From positions 12,629,526 to 12,693,525 of the forward strand of contig CM037849.1 of the NCBI GenBank assembly GCA_021234535.1: a stretch of 64,000 bases of DNA. Direction: 5' to 3'. This DNA is from Stichopus chloronotus (lineage: Eukaryota; Echinodermata; Holothuroidea; Aspidochirotida; Stichopodidae). A program made the position numbers and the translations under genes. This document shows, in pieces, positions 23,322 through 35,090 of the stretch; positions within the stretch are counted from its first letter, which is position 1, and every line of letters begins with the position of its first letter. Under the pieces are notes generated by a model. It saw only the letters and a program-made list of their open reading frames with translations, did not search any database and was not told the origin of the DNA.

Positions 23322-23999
23322 GTCAGTTTTCTTCTAATGGATTAAAGGCAAGTAGCGATACCTTCAGTCAGTTTTGTCCCAAAATGGACAAACAGCAATT
23401 GTGTTTGGCAACGTTTTCGTGGCAGATTTGACCATGCAGCATAAAAATATTGTGTGCGGCACTGCCAGATGCTGTTGGGTTCATTTACACTGTGAGAAGA
23501 TCTTATGAAACTTCAGAGGGCAAAATTAATCAATTTACTTGTCGTTAAGAAAAAGCTATCTTTTTTTCAGAAGGTGGTCACCCCACCAATATTCCCTATT
23601 AGTTACATCTGCGCATGTTGCCGGAGCTTTCGTAAGAACGATATATGGGTTTTCATTTTTTTCATTTTTCATTTCTGTGCAAGTCCTTTCATGTTAATAG
23701 TTACAGCTACTAATCAAAGACAAGGACTCACCACTTAGTGTGTTTAAGTGACATTTCGAAGCAACAAAAATTAGAAATGGAAAAGATGTTGTTTGTGACA
23801 ATACTTTGAAATTTTGAGCAATTGAAAAGTTGAGAGCAGTCTCGTGTGAATATTCAGTAATTAGCTAATATTTAAACAACAGCATCCGACCTATCCATTC
23901 ATGACACTTCAGCAGTGATGTTAATCATTATTTGTTAGAGTACATGCATAAAATGCGGGGAGTGACATTTTTTGGCTGTTGCCAACATTTCTTCTACAG

Positions 24000-24200
24000 T
24001 ATCGCATAGAGGCATTTGAGCGTGGCTCTTGGGGTGGAATCTACGAGGTCCCAAAGGCCTACACCTTTGTGAAGCAGGATAACAGCCAGACAGCCAGCCT
24101 GATCACCAGGTTCGGGTCCTGGTTGGTGGGCAATACGTCATTTCAGCACATCATGCCCTGGCTCACATCTCACACTCCGGCTCTGTTATCAACACATGAG
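24000..24200 (+). CDS. Exon 20: fibrinogen-like domain, part 2
   Basis: 67 codons, phase 0-0. YRIEAFERGSWGGIYEVPKA continues the strand broken at the end of exon 19 (DTFK), then FVKQDNSQTASLITRFGSWL and IMPWLTSHTPALLSTHE. No Cys, and none of the calcium-site DxDND type motifs of classical fibrinogen domains. Next intron (604 bp): nothing recognised. Confidence 0.85.
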
Positions 24201-24804
24201 GTAAACCAAACTGTTTCAGAATAGTTTCTTCTTGGAATCGTTTTAAAGCTATATGTCTTCCTTTCAATGAATTTTTGTTAAATGACTCAAAAAAATACAA
24301 GCCAAAGTGACTCAGGCAGTCCAAGATAAATGGCAATTATCTTATCTCAAGGCTCAGGTTTGATACCAACTGCAACAACTGTTTACCATCAGTCTCTTAA
24401 ATGATCTAATAGAGTACACAAGCAAGGGAAGGAGTCACATTTCATGCCACATTCCAGCAGTACAGAACCTGCCATGACAGGTCAGGACATTTGTCACGGA
24501 ATGGGCAGGAAACTTGCAGGGAGATACAAAGACCCTCTGAATTTCGTTCCCTATGCAGCTGGCTACCGGCGAGGTCAGAAGAATGTGATATGGGAAAAAA
24601 TTCTCAGAGCATTTGCTTAATTTTGTAAATGTCTCGTTTAACGCGTGGAACAGTCTGTTGTTACGTTGCGGGCTATTTTTCGGATCAGCTGCGTGGAGCA
24701 ATTCTTGAACAAATCAAACACCGTCATACGATGTCCAGCAATGTCCATGCTCTACTCATGTGCTAGGAAACCTGATAATAATTTTGCTTTTGTATCTCTT
24801 TCAG

Positions 24805-25285
24805 GGCACTAGTGAGGAAGACTACATATTCTTTGGCACACTGGTCTGTGCTTGCATGGACTACGTCTGGACCCCTCTCACGTCCTATCTGACCGTCTAC
24901 TTTCCAAACGAGACCGTCACCATGCCGGCTCCCTCGACGACCACCGTGCAAACCACGACCCATTTGACGACTACGACGCCGGCGACGACCACCACGCAGG
25001 CGACCACTACGCTCCTGCCGACGACCACGACGCCGGCGACGTCTGCGGCTCCCAACACGAATGCCTCCAACACCAACCTCACCGATTCTAACACAACACT
25101 GCCAGCTTCTGTAAATACGACATCAGCAACGACCACTACTGTTCCAACGACCACACTGTTTGCACCGTTGACTACAAAGCCTTCCACCAGCACTATCACG
25201 TATGGAACCACAGATGCGCCGATATATTCCTCCGACGTAGACACCTCCAAGATGATTTGGTATTGGGTACGAGAGGATCGATATG
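24805..25285 (+). CDS. Exon 21: fibrinogen-like domain, part 3, with Thr-rich mucin-like insert
   Basis: Phase 0 in, phase 1 out. EEDYIFFGTLVCACMDYVW and LTSYLTVYFPN close most of the fold. Then about 100 residues of Thr/Pro/Ala/Ser (TTTTPATTTTQATTTLLPTT and similar) follow, before KMIWYWVREDRYG. In fibrinogen-like proteins a W-Y-W-V-R type strand normally ends the domain, so the insert appears to lie inside it. Such Thr runs are normally densely O-glycosylated and extended. The DNA of the run (about 24928-25200) is a degenerate ACG/ACC codon repeat and may vary in length. Next intron (874 bp): a degenerate 23-25-bp tandem repeat. Confidence 0.85.
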
Positions 25286-25505
25286 GTACGTATGTTCAGG
25301 GCAAAGAAAACCTGCGTCCAAGAAAATCAGAGGCAGACACTGAACTGTATGCACAATATGTGGCACAACATTACTTGTTTCCCAACATTCTCTTAAACTC
25401 TAAGAAAGTCTTTCCTGTAGTTCAGTCAATTTGAAACCTGCTTTCACGACATTTTATCACTGGTAATGTCCAGCTTCTTCCACAGTGAGTCCTTCAACAA
25501 ACTTA

Positions 25506-25600
25506 GGATCCAGGTTAGGCTTCTAATATTATCCAGTTCAGGCTTCTAATAGGTTCCAGGTAGGCTTGTAATGGGCTCCATGTTAGGCTCCTAATAGACT
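25506..25600 (+). repeat. Degenerate tandem repeat, unit about 23-25 bp
   Basis: Four variants of CCAGGTTAGGCTTCTAATAG follow each other in the intron after exon 21. Confidence 0.75.
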
Positions 25601-26159
25601 CCTGTTGTGATGTACATTGCAACTGGTACTGAGGTTTTAAGGTAAGACAGTCATTCACATCAACATTACAAAAACACAGATACATTTACAAACATTACAA
25701 ATATGACAAGGTCAGTGAACATTTCAAGCTCTGCTTCTCAAAGAAATGTATTCGATTTTCAACCCATTATGTAATGATGATGTTAAAGTAGCTGTTATTT
25801 GAATGCAGTATTGGAAGAATACCATTTGCAGAGTGTAGCCTGTTTAGCTGATAACAAAAACTTATTTTTCTTATGATATCATCTTTGAGTTTTAAAACTT
25901 ATTGGTGCAATTACGCTTCTCCCCTTCCCCTCCCTCAAGAACTGCAGACATCCAAGTCAATTTTTTAAAGACCAATATGTCGGTAGCTGGTGATGGTTTT
26001 CGTCCATTTGAGATCGATTCATCTTACGATGCTCCTGTTTGTGCATATTTCATTTTTAATAGTGATATGTTTGTTTACTTTTGAGACCAAATTCCACTAT
26101 ATCTCTTTTTGCCCTAGAGACTGCTTTCAGATTATCCTTTCCACAAATTTTTCCCACAG

Positions 26160-26855
26160 AATTTGAGCCATCGTTAGAGTGGGACCTCAGCGGGCGATGT
26201 CGTTACGATACAGATCTCCCAGACTGCAACGAAGCATGCCTGGACATGACGGTCCCTGCGAAGTCGGGCGGCTACGAGGGAGTCGCCGCCAGCCAGCTGT
26301 CCTTGGTCAAAGCCAGGCAGGGCTCTGCTTACAGGTGTTCCGTGTACCTCTCGGGTAACTACATCAACTTGGGCAACTTTTCGGAATCCTGCCTGCGTGA
26401 TCTGTCCTACTGCACTCAGGGATTCACCGCTTCCCTGTGGGCGAAGATCAATTCCACCGACAATTTGGGCAGCGGCTACAAGAGACTGCTGAGTACCTCT
26501 ACCTTCAGCATCAATTACCAGGATGGCTCTTCCACTCCGACTCTGACGGTGGCAGTGTTCGACGATAGCCAGTGGCGGGTGCAGACCACGGACTTTCCGG
26601 ACGGAGAGTGGTTTCACATCGCGTTTACTTTCGATGGGAGTCTGCTGGCCGTCTACGTCAATGGGGCGTTGAAAGGTTCCGATGACTCAGCCGGGACCGT
26701 GTCAGAGATCAACCTCGGTGACGATCCCGGCTTTATCCTTGGATCTCAGGTGCAATCGCCAGAAGTATCCGCGAGTCAGATCTCTGCAGCAATGGCCGAC
26801 CTTAAAGTGTTCTTCCGCACTTTTCAGGAACAGAGAATGCTGTTGCTCTATGCCG
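26160..26855 (+). CDS. Exon 22: laminin-G/pentraxin-like (concanavalin-type) domain
   Basis: The largest exon, 232 codons, phase 1-1. FTASLWAKINSTDN, a core strand TPTLTVAVFDDSQWRV, DGEWFHIAFTFDGSLLAVYV and NGALKGSDDS match the LamG/pentraxin jelly roll (FSxSxWxx....GxWxHVAxTxDGxxxxLYVNGxLV). Two Cys near the start (CNEACLDM) and two before FTASLW may form domain disulfides. GC-rich. Family role: binding of glycans, matrix or lipids, often with calcium; calcium ligands cannot be assigned from sequence alone. Next intron (1,262 bp): nothing recognised. Confidence 0.85.
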
Positions 26856-28117
26856 GTAAGTTTTGAGATGGATCTGGTCTGCTTTTTTTTCAGTCTTGAT
26901 TGCCTTAAGAGTCTGTTTTTTAGATCTTTGGAAAAAGTATATAGTGGTGACAGTGGTCTCATGTACTGCAGTTCTATGTTAACTTTGATGGAACTTTGTC
27001 ACTATTTATCGACGTGTTGTACCAAATATGCCATTTGAGATTATAGGAATTTGACTAAACTTTATTGCAACAAAATTAGTGTGAATGTGTAGTGTATTTT
27101 AATATCAAATCATATATTTGTGATCTTGATAAATGCTGATATTTTTTTGTGTGTGTGGAACTGGTACATACCATCTTACTTAGAAAGATAAGCTCTGGCA
27201 AGGTCACAAATTTCACAGGTAGAAAAAGTATACTCAAAATGTACATTGGAACTCTTTCCCTAACTGAAGTTGCAAATCTTCCATAAAGGTCATATACAGC
27301 TCTGGGATGGGCATGAATTAATTCACTGGCAGTAGTTCTTCATTTTTCCAAAATTTGTTTTAACTAAAAGTTTTTCCAAAGTTTGTTTTGAGCTGACTGG
27401 CCATTAAGGCTTATTGTTGAATAACATCACCAGGCATCACCTTGTAACTGAGTGTTGATAAGTGTTGCCTAGCAACACAGGACTGTCAGGCAGCAGCTGC
27501 ATGGCCCACTTTTGACACAATACCTGGGATCATTTCACTTTTTAATCGTCTGTTTCCTTTGCAAGTACAAAAGAATGGAACGTATGATGAGTGCTAAGTA
27601 CTCAGTGCATTTGCAAAAGAAATGCCCTTCTATGGTCTCATTACTTCTTTGCCAATGAGTTAATAGGGCAAGCTAACGTAGAGGAAGACAAATTTCTTGT
27701 CCCAAGCATTTGTCTGAAATGGTTTTTTATAGAAGAAAAGCAATTGCAATTGAAAAACTTAAGGTTACCCTTATTTGCACTCATGGGACAAATGATTCAC
27801 CGTAGAACCATTGCGACTGCTTACTGCAGTGAATTGTGTATATCGTGTACATCTGGGAATGTGTTGTTTGGTCCTCATGGTTGTTGGTGAATACAATAGA
27901 AATATCTGATTGATGCATGTCCTCTTTGGGCAGAACTCAGCTTGCAGTTAGTATAAACAAAGCACAGAGATGTTGACTGAGTCATTTCTCATGGTCTTGT
28001 CATCCCCCTCAGTTTTTCCATAAACTCTTTATCCACATCTTTCATGTCATCCTTATCCTGTGGCCTGTGTTCTCATCTCCCCACCATCCTGACACCCATT
28101 TCTCATCCTGTTTTCAG

Positions 28118-28168
28118 AGTCGAACCAAGGAGAGCAAGGAGAACTCTGTGGAACCTGGCCTTGCCCAA
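28118..28168 (+). CDS. Exon 23: 17-codon micro-exon resembling the end of a TSP1 repeat
   Basis: 51 bases, phase 1-1, with a good acceptor (cctgttttcag) and donor (gtaagt). It encodes SNQGEQGELCGTWPCP. The ending CGTWPCP equals the closing Cys pair of TSP1 repeats such as CGTRPCP in exon 37. Its place, directly before exon 24, is where the first TSP1 of the super-module sits in the three later copies. It may be the remnant of that repeat. It could be a chance splice-like segment; transcript evidence would decide. Confidence 0.55.
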
Positions 28169-28834
28169 GTAAGTCATCGTAAAACGTCCTCCGAGTTTAC
28201 ATTGATTGTGGTAGACTTCACCCAGTCATTTCAAATTCGCAAAGAGAGGGAACTCTAGAAAAGCGTTTCTTGTGCACTCAGTCGCAGTGATGGCATTTCC
28301 AAATACAGGTGGAAGTATAAAAGCATTTGGTGTCACAAGGGTCAAGTAGAGAGAATATTAGAAATGTGATGCTGTATGCCTCTTGAGCTTGGAGATATGT
28401 TCTACTTGAAAGATTACATTGACTGAAGGAGGTCTGATTGTGGTTGTCACTGTCGGGCACCAGTTGCCATGGTAACTCCAGAAGTTACTCTTTGTAACTA
28501 ACATCATCACACTCGACTATCCAGTCTAGTATTATCTTTGTACTTATAGCCAAAATTAGCAATGATATCTTCTTAAATAAAGTCATTTATTAAATCATAA
28601 ATCGTCATTCATAAATCAAAACTGAAATCATCGCATGACTTATCCATTTTAGCATTTCTGGTTCTATAAGCTTAACGCAAGGAATTACATCATCTTGAAA
28701 TAAATTACCACAGCCTCTTTCAGTACTAATTGATGGAGTGATCCATTTGCAAATCTGGTCGTTTTTTTTCTTACACTGATAATGAGATTTTAATAACTCA
28801 TCAACTGTTTTGTAAAATTGTCTCTCTCGCACAG

Positions 28835-29011
28835 TCCACGGTGGTTTTTCCTCTTGGTGGGTCGAAATCTCCTGTTCGGTCACTTGCGGAGATTACGGCA
28901 CTGAGTATCAGCTCCGTTCCTGCACGAACCCTGTCCCGCAGTACAGTGGGGACGACTGCAGCGGCGTCTCAAAGAAGTGGGTCGGCTGCTCTGCGGGTGA
29001 CAGTTGCAACG
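28835..29011 (+). CDS. Exon 24: thrombospondin type 1 repeat 10 (type b)
   Basis: 59 codons, phase 1-1. HGGFSSWWVEISCSVTCGDY, YQLRSCTNPVPQYSGDDC, SKKWVGC and SCN. The GGF-SW start and the GCxxxxxCN/CA ending mark the same subtype as exons 28 and 33, each placed just before an F5/8C domain. CSVTCG is a full O-fucose consensus. Next intron (433 bp): a T-run, nothing else. Confidence 0.9.
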
Positions 29012-29444
29012 GTGAGGACACGGATAAACATTTAGTAATATTTGTGCCATTGCAGTACACATTCACTGGGAATAGAAGACTTATTGCAAATAGGTACAAG
29101 CACACAAGGCTAGTAGGCATAAAATAAAAGAAATTTATCACATCACCTAAAACTTTTATGGTTTGTATCAAAACAGAAACGATAACATTCACACCACTCA
29201 TTGTCAATAGGGCACTGTATCTAGACATGATCAAGAAATCATGTTGCAACCCTTGAATCAAGGCAACTGGATGCTTACCCCTAATGGTAGTGCTCTCGCT
29301 GAATAAAATTTGTTCCATTTTCTGTATATTAAATGCATCATCAAGTCATGTTTTCACCACACATCTCTTGTCAAAATGGTTTAATAAGTCTTTTATCAGT
29401 GAATGGTATCTCAAAGCAATCATTGTTTTTTTTTTTTTTCTCAG

Positions 29445-29761
29445 ATAACGAGGACACCCCTCTGGGAATGGAAGATGGATCTATACCGGACAGCTCCCTC
29501 AGTGCCTCCAGCTGTTCCAACAACACCGAGAACTGCTCCCTCTACTCGCGACTCAACTCAAACAATGAAACCCTCTGTTGGATGCCAGAATTTCAGAGCA
29601 GCTTCGAGTGGCTCCAGATCGACTTTGCAGACAGCATCACTTTGAAGGCCGTAGGGACCACGGGGCACGTCGATAGCCCCGACTACGTGACCAGTTACAG
29701 CATCGCTTACAGTACCAATGGCACAAATTGGGCCTATTACAGGGAACTTGGCCAGAAAGTA
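29445..29761 (+). CDS. Exon 25: F5/8 type C domain 2, parts 1 and 2 fused
   Basis: Phase 1 in, phase 0 out. TPLGMEDGSIPDSSLSASSC, LCWMPEFQSSFEWLQIDFAD and YVTSYSIAYSTNGTNWAYYR give the F5/8C pattern without the internal intron seen in exons 14/15 and 29/30. Sequons are dense in CSNNTENCSLYSRLNSNNET. Two candidate donors lie 3 bases apart; GTA|gtaagt is preferred because it is the consensus. Next intron (741 bp): a G12 run near 30070-30082. Confidence 0.9.
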
Positions 29762-30502
29762 GTAAGTTTTTGACGGTGTATTCCGCTGTTACTGGTTCAG
29801 TCAATTCAGCTGGGAGGTGGCCAGCATTTGTGGGTGACTGTAGGGTCCCTCTTGAAGTGGCTCTTTGCCATTGGAGGCTGCAGCTTACTGTATCGTACAG
29901 AGTCATACAGTTTGACAGTCTGGTAAATGCACCTTAACTTGTGTCCCTTTGTCCCACGAAGGCTCTTTTATCCATCCCTGGATAGCCACACTTTCATTGC
30001 CTCAGAATTATGTTGCCTTTATTATTATTGTTTCTTCGTTTATGTTTTTGAAGGACTTTTGTGGGTGTGTGTGGGGGGGGGGGGCTGAATGTGGGACATG
30101 TTGGCCACTTGCGGTGTATTTGGATTACGTTGACAGTTACCATGTAGAGCATGATGTCTCCCTTTAGATATCACTTCTAATGACACAGGAACGACTGTAC
30201 CAGACACATTTTTAGAGTATTCACATATTCGAATGTTAAGCCTTATAAAAAAAACTGGCACTGATACTTTGTTGGAGGCTTCAAGTGTAACTTTTGATAT
30301 ATTTAAGGAGAAGGTGCCTAATCGGTGAGGGGGGGGGTAAGTGGTATGGAAAATCTTTAAAAACCAGTGTCCTAAGCTATTGACCTACATGGCAGTGCTG
30401 TTTTGAAACGTCAGACATCTTTCCTCTGGACCAGTGTGCACCAACCATTGTCAAAAGGAAGTCTAGGTTCGGTTGTCAAGGGCATCTACGATTTTGTTTC
30501 AG

Positions 30503-30647
30503 ACCTTTCAGGGGAACTTTGATAACAGCACCTTGGTGCGCAACACACTGGTGCTTGACCAAGCAGTCAATCACGTCCGATTCTATCCGGAGAGTTGGAT
30601 CAACGGGATATGTATGAGAGTGGAGCTCTATGGCTACTACAACCCAG
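30503..30647 (+). CDS. Exon 26: F5/8 type C domain 2, last part
   Basis: 145 bases, phase 0 in, phase 1 out. TFQGNFDNSTLVRNTLVLDQ, VNHVRFYPESWINGICMRVE and LYGYYNP are the conserved F5/8C ending (FxGNxDxxTxVxN, VRxxPxxWxxxIxMRVELYG). Next intron (1,904 bp): contains a copy of dispersed repeat R1. Confidence 0.95.
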
Positions 30648-31323
30648 GTAACTGCTCTAATTATGCCATGGAATGTAAATTTATCAAAGTCACTTCACAT
30701 GTTCCCTTAGCCTCTCCTCAACCTCTGCCCTTCCCCAACCCCCTCCTCCTGGTCTGCAAACCAATGTAAAACATGCTTGAGTTTCATCTTTTTAGGTAAC
30801 ATGATTACATGAATTCAAGAAATTTTATATCTACATGAAATACGATATCACATTGATTGTGTAGGGGCTTCTGTGTGATTATATAATTAGTGATTATAGC
30901 TAACTTATTGTTAACTAATCATATTGCCATATTTGTAACCATGCATAGAAATATAATTGATAACTATGAGAGGAATCTCCCATTAGCTACTTTTTAAAAA
31001 AAAAAATTGCAGCATGGATAAATAAATGGTCACAGCCAAAAGGTCTGTGCACCCAGTCACTATGCTGCAATAACCCTTATTGTTTAGATCCATCCAAGAG
31101 TGTGGTGTACTGTCCAACACTATTGAGATGTGTGCCACTTTAATATCTGATCACTGTGTATGCAGAGGAAGTTATCATGGCCAGAGAGATGCAACAAGCT
31201 CATCAAGTGCACTGGAGAAGAAAAAATTTTCCTTCCCAGTAGCAGGAAGACTAGCTAATAAGAATTCCTCCTAATGACTGGTATATAATTATAACTGATA
31301 TAAAATTTAAAGCAGTATCTCAT

Positions 31324-31715
31324 ATTTAAAGCTGGAATATCAGTTTCACTGGCAATCATCTGGTCATCTGCCTGTGTTCTTCGTCAGTGTTTCAGAGAAG
31401 TTGAAGTAGGGGAAAATATCACCTGTCACAAAATCTGACAGAGAACTTTGCACTCATCTTCCAGATGTTTGAATATGAAAATTGTCTCGACATTTTTGCT
31501 GGCCCTAAAAATTCAAACTTTCTAAGAAAGCATAGCAGTCAATCACCGTTACTTGAAATCAAACAGAACAACTTCAAATGGATATGAATATTCATGTATG
31601 CAAAAATAGGGGCTTAAGCAATATTTTGTAGTGACTATGACTTATTCTGCAGAACCTGACTTTCACCGACAAATTTTCATCTCATTTCCCAGCTTTAAAA
31701 TGTACCTCTGTAGTT
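31324..31715 (+). mobile_element. Dispersed repeat R1, copy 1 (MITE-like)
   Basis: Co-linear with 58284-58675. The left end TTTAAAGCTGG has an inverted match CCAGCTTTAAA near 31689-31699, suggesting terminal inverted repeats and a MITE about 375 bases long. No coding capacity. A target duplication could not be settled. Confidence 0.65.
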
Positions 31716-32551
31716 CCTACCAGCCCACCTGTTGTGCCATTCGCTTCTTGTTATTATCACTGAATAACAAACTTAGATTTATTTGTTAGATAGTCAGGAG
31801 CAGGAGTCCAGTTGGAGTCTCTGAGTGGTAGCTGTAATGCTTTTACAGTGTAGTGTGAACACCATCCTGGGGGAGGGGGCATTGTGAGAAGAGGGTGCCT
31901 TTTACAAAAAATTGTACTTACAAGGTTTGTCTTGGGACTATCGATGAATTCCTTGTTTTTCATTAAATGACACAACAACAGAGAATACGTTATCAGGTCC
32001 GTGTATTATGGATTCGCTTTTGTAATTTATTAATCGGTGCCGTCAGATCTCAAACCACAGCCAACTTTAAACTTGAAACTGTTCATCAGGCCTTGCAGTA
32101 TTGTGTAGTGTAATGTCATCATATCGTATTGTAAAAAAATGATGGTTTTCGCCCTCTATTGACTAATCCAAGAAGATTTTTTAGTATCTGCGTAGCAACA
32201 TCACACATACAAGCTCACTTTGTGTACCAGTTCCTCAGCCCGACTGCGCCTAGTTATAGAATAAACCAGTTCAGTCTGTCTAACAGAAATGCAGTTTAGC
32301 TTGGTCATTAGAAACTCCAGTTGATAAAAAAAGCATAGTTGACAATTAATGCCCAGTTGATGAGAATCTGGTCGACCCCAGTCGAAAATAATGTTACCAA
32401 AATGCAATTGATATCGTTTTGAAACATTGAACCAAGTAGAAAAACCCCTGTTTAACATACTTGAACATATTTTGAGATGGTTTCAACTGGAATTTATACT
32501 GCAGCACCTCTGAATTGTAAAATACAAACTTACATCCATCTTGTCTTTCAG

Positions 32552-32722
32552 TTGATGGTAACTGGGGTTCCTGGGGTCCTTGGCAAGACTGCAGCGAAAC
32601 CTGTGGCAGAGGTGTGCAGCAGAGAAGCCGTAACTGCTCGGATCCGGCACCGCGCCATCTCGGGTCGTACTGTCCTGGATCCAGTGACGATTCTCAGGCA
32701 TGCAACGAGCAGCCATGTCCAA
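32552..32722 (+). CDS. Exon 27: thrombospondin type 1 repeat 11 (type a)
   Basis: 57 codons, phase 1-1. DGNWGSWGPWQDCSETCGRG, QQRSRNC, HLGSYCPG and ACNEQPCP. Complete W ladder and CSETCG. It opens the second super-module. Next intron (1,720 bp): two adjacent tandem arrays between 33030 and 33292. Confidence 0.95.
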
Positions 32723-33029
32723 GTGAGTGCTAAAAACCATTTCTCATGAAACTCTGCGTTACCACTTGTCTTCACATAACATGTTGCAGATGATCAGATG
32801 TCTTCAGGTATTGACAGGTGTCTTTATTGCAACAGGTCTGCAAAATAATAGACCTTTATACCAACGGATGATGCATCTGTTAGTGACCAAAGGTCTTCAG
32901 AGGTCTCTGCCCGTGGCAGTGGTCGCATGACGTACATGAAAAGCATCAATGACGGTGTGAAGAATGTCCAATCCTGGGGGAAAAAAAACGCGAATTGCTC
33001 TCTAATCTCAACTGTATGCCAGGCTAGTG

Positions 33030-33118
33030 CAGTTATATGTAAGATATACGCAGTAATATGCGGTTGTATGCGGTTATATGCAGTAATATGCGGTTATATG
33101 CGGTTATATGTAGGATAT
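33030..33118 (+). repeat. Short tandem array, 10-bp-type unit GCGGTTATAT
   Basis: About eight units of GC(A/G)GTTATAT/GCAGTAATAT in the intron after exon 27. The run is open in one frame but shows no sign of being an exon. Confidence 0.8.
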
Positions 33119-33129
33119 GAAGTCTTCGT

Positions 33130-33292
33130 TGAGTGCAGGTCGTCCTGGTGGAGTTCAGGGCAAGCAGACCTTTCAGACTATGGGACAAATGGTCCTGGTA
33201 GAGTAAAGACAAATAAGTCCTGCTGCAGTGCAGGCATAGCAAATAATTCTGGTAGAGTGCAGGACAGGTAGTCCTTGTAGTGTGCAGGATGA
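33130..33292 (+). repeat. Degenerate tandem array, unit about 30 bp (TCCTGGTAGAGTGCAGG)
   Basis: Five or so variants of GTCCTGGTAGAGTGCAGGAC follow directly after the GCGGTTATAT array, so two unrelated tandem repeats adjoin. Confidence 0.75.
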
Positions 33293-34442
33293 GTATTGCT
33301 CCAGCTGTGCGTGGTTCACGTAACTCTCTCAGCCTTTCAGTTCATCCGAACGTTCCGTAACCGAAGTCGTTTTTCTTCCTGGACGGTATTCCTGTTCGTG
33401 ATTTCAGATAGTGTGTCCACTTTCTGTGCTGGTAGCTATCAACCCATGACAACTTTTGGACAGAAACTGATCCACACAGAGATTAAACTAAATAGTTCCA
33501 TCACAGATTTTCATAAATTATGCAATTCTTTCTTTAGCGTTTCAAATTTTACCTAATTATGCTTAGTGCAAATTCTAGCATTTTCCCTTTTTTTTATTTG
33601 GAGGTGTCAACAATTTTTTTCAAAGACATGTTAGTTAAAAGCTCTGCAGCTTCTCATGTGACACTTTCAGTGGATCTAGCTGTCAGAATGTATTTAATTG
33701 TTCCTTCTGTATTGTCTCTTTTCTGTGGATGTTTTACATTTACTTTTGATTCACAATTGTGATTTTGACAATGAAGGAAAACATCATAAGGGAAGGATTT
33801 GATTGCCACAAGGCGCAGACATCATCTTTGATTTTCTTCATTCCACAACTTGCTGTGTCAGACCTTCTTGAAATCAAACAAATTCAACAGCTCCTCAAAA
33901 AATAAACAAAACACTTGAACTCATCTGACAAGATGAAGACTGAATTCCTGCAGGGAAGACACCGCAGTGAATTGATCTCACTGAAATGGGAAAAATGAAG
34001 GAGCTTTGCTCGTTCGATCACAGTCGTGATATGTAGTTGATGTTAACATTTTTGTGTCGGCTGCAAGTAACATAGCACCCTCAGATGGAGTCATTTTGGG
34101 GGGTTGCCCGTTTTAATACTCTGACAGTTTGTCTGCAGTGAAGTCATTTTACTTTCCTATCAATGCTTCTTAAACACCATTGTCCAGTCATCTCCCACAC
34201 AGCTAGATTTTTATAATAGATGACTGTTTTCTCATGGAAAGCAAAACGTATCTCTGTACTTTGCTGACGGGTTGGGTTGGGCTCTAGGTTGGTTTTTTCA
34301 TTGTGCTGAATCAAAGGTTTGTGCCAGTAAGTGTTTTACATTTTTATGGGAATCACCTCTTTAATAGTGATTTAATATTCATCGTTCTCAGTGTCTTCTT
34401 CATGTGATGTTCTCTCTGACTCCCTTTCCTCTCCGCATCCAG

Positions 34443-34628
34443 TCGACGGCGGGTTTGGAAGCTGGTACGCTGCGGGATACAACAACGGGGACTGTACTGT
34501 CACCTGCGGCGAGGATGGAATCTTCCAGCAGGCCAGAGATTGCGATTCTCCTCCTACTCAGTATGGCGGAGCCAATTGCTCTGGGATCACTGAGAGATGG
34601 CAGGACTGTGTCTCTGTGACTTGCAATG
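34443..34628 (+). CDS. Exon 28: thrombospondin type 1 repeat 12 (type b)
   Basis: 62 codons, phase 1-1. VDGGFGSWYAAGYNNGDC, TVTCGEDGIFQQARDC, TQYGGANCSGITERWQDC and TCN. Very similar to exon 33 in start and in YGGANC-GI. The W ladder is mostly lost (SWYAAGYNNGDC) and there is no R-x-R strand, so glycosaminoglycan binding by the usual face is doubtful. Next intron (462 bp): nothing recognised. Confidence 0.9.
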
Positions 34629-35090
34629 GTAAGGCTGGCACTGTGAGACGTTCGCTTGATGCGATAGTTCGCTTGACCCATTGCAACGAATTATTGGATG
34701 CTACGATCTTGGACAAAATACCTTGGGACACCCCGCTCCCCAGTTTAATGTTGGCTACAGGGTAACAGTTCAAAGCGTGCATTCACTCCTATAGGGCAAC
34801 ATTGGAAAGGGGCGCGGGGTTTGATGTTATCCTCTCACCTAAAATTCAGTATTATATTTGCAAAGTACGGCAAAGTGTCCCAACAATTTTTTCCAAGATT
34901 GTAGATCTCGCACTGTGACAGATGACTTTTGGAGTTTGCGATTCATCCAAATATATTTTCAAACAGACTGTCAAAACATTTCTCCATCTCTTCCCTCATT
35001 TTCTTTGACTCTACGACCTGGATGAGGATTCTCTGCAGGCGACAGAGTTTCGTCCGATTTCCAATCTCGTCTGTTTCCGTCTCTCCACAG

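Noticed and set aside
24897..25250. Long Val-rich open frame on the minus strand
   Set aside because: It is the complement of the Thr-rich ACG/ACC codon run of exon 21.
32927..33271. Open frame of 114 codons over the tandem arrays after exon 27
   Set aside because: The open frame results from the stop-free repeat unit; no coding signature.
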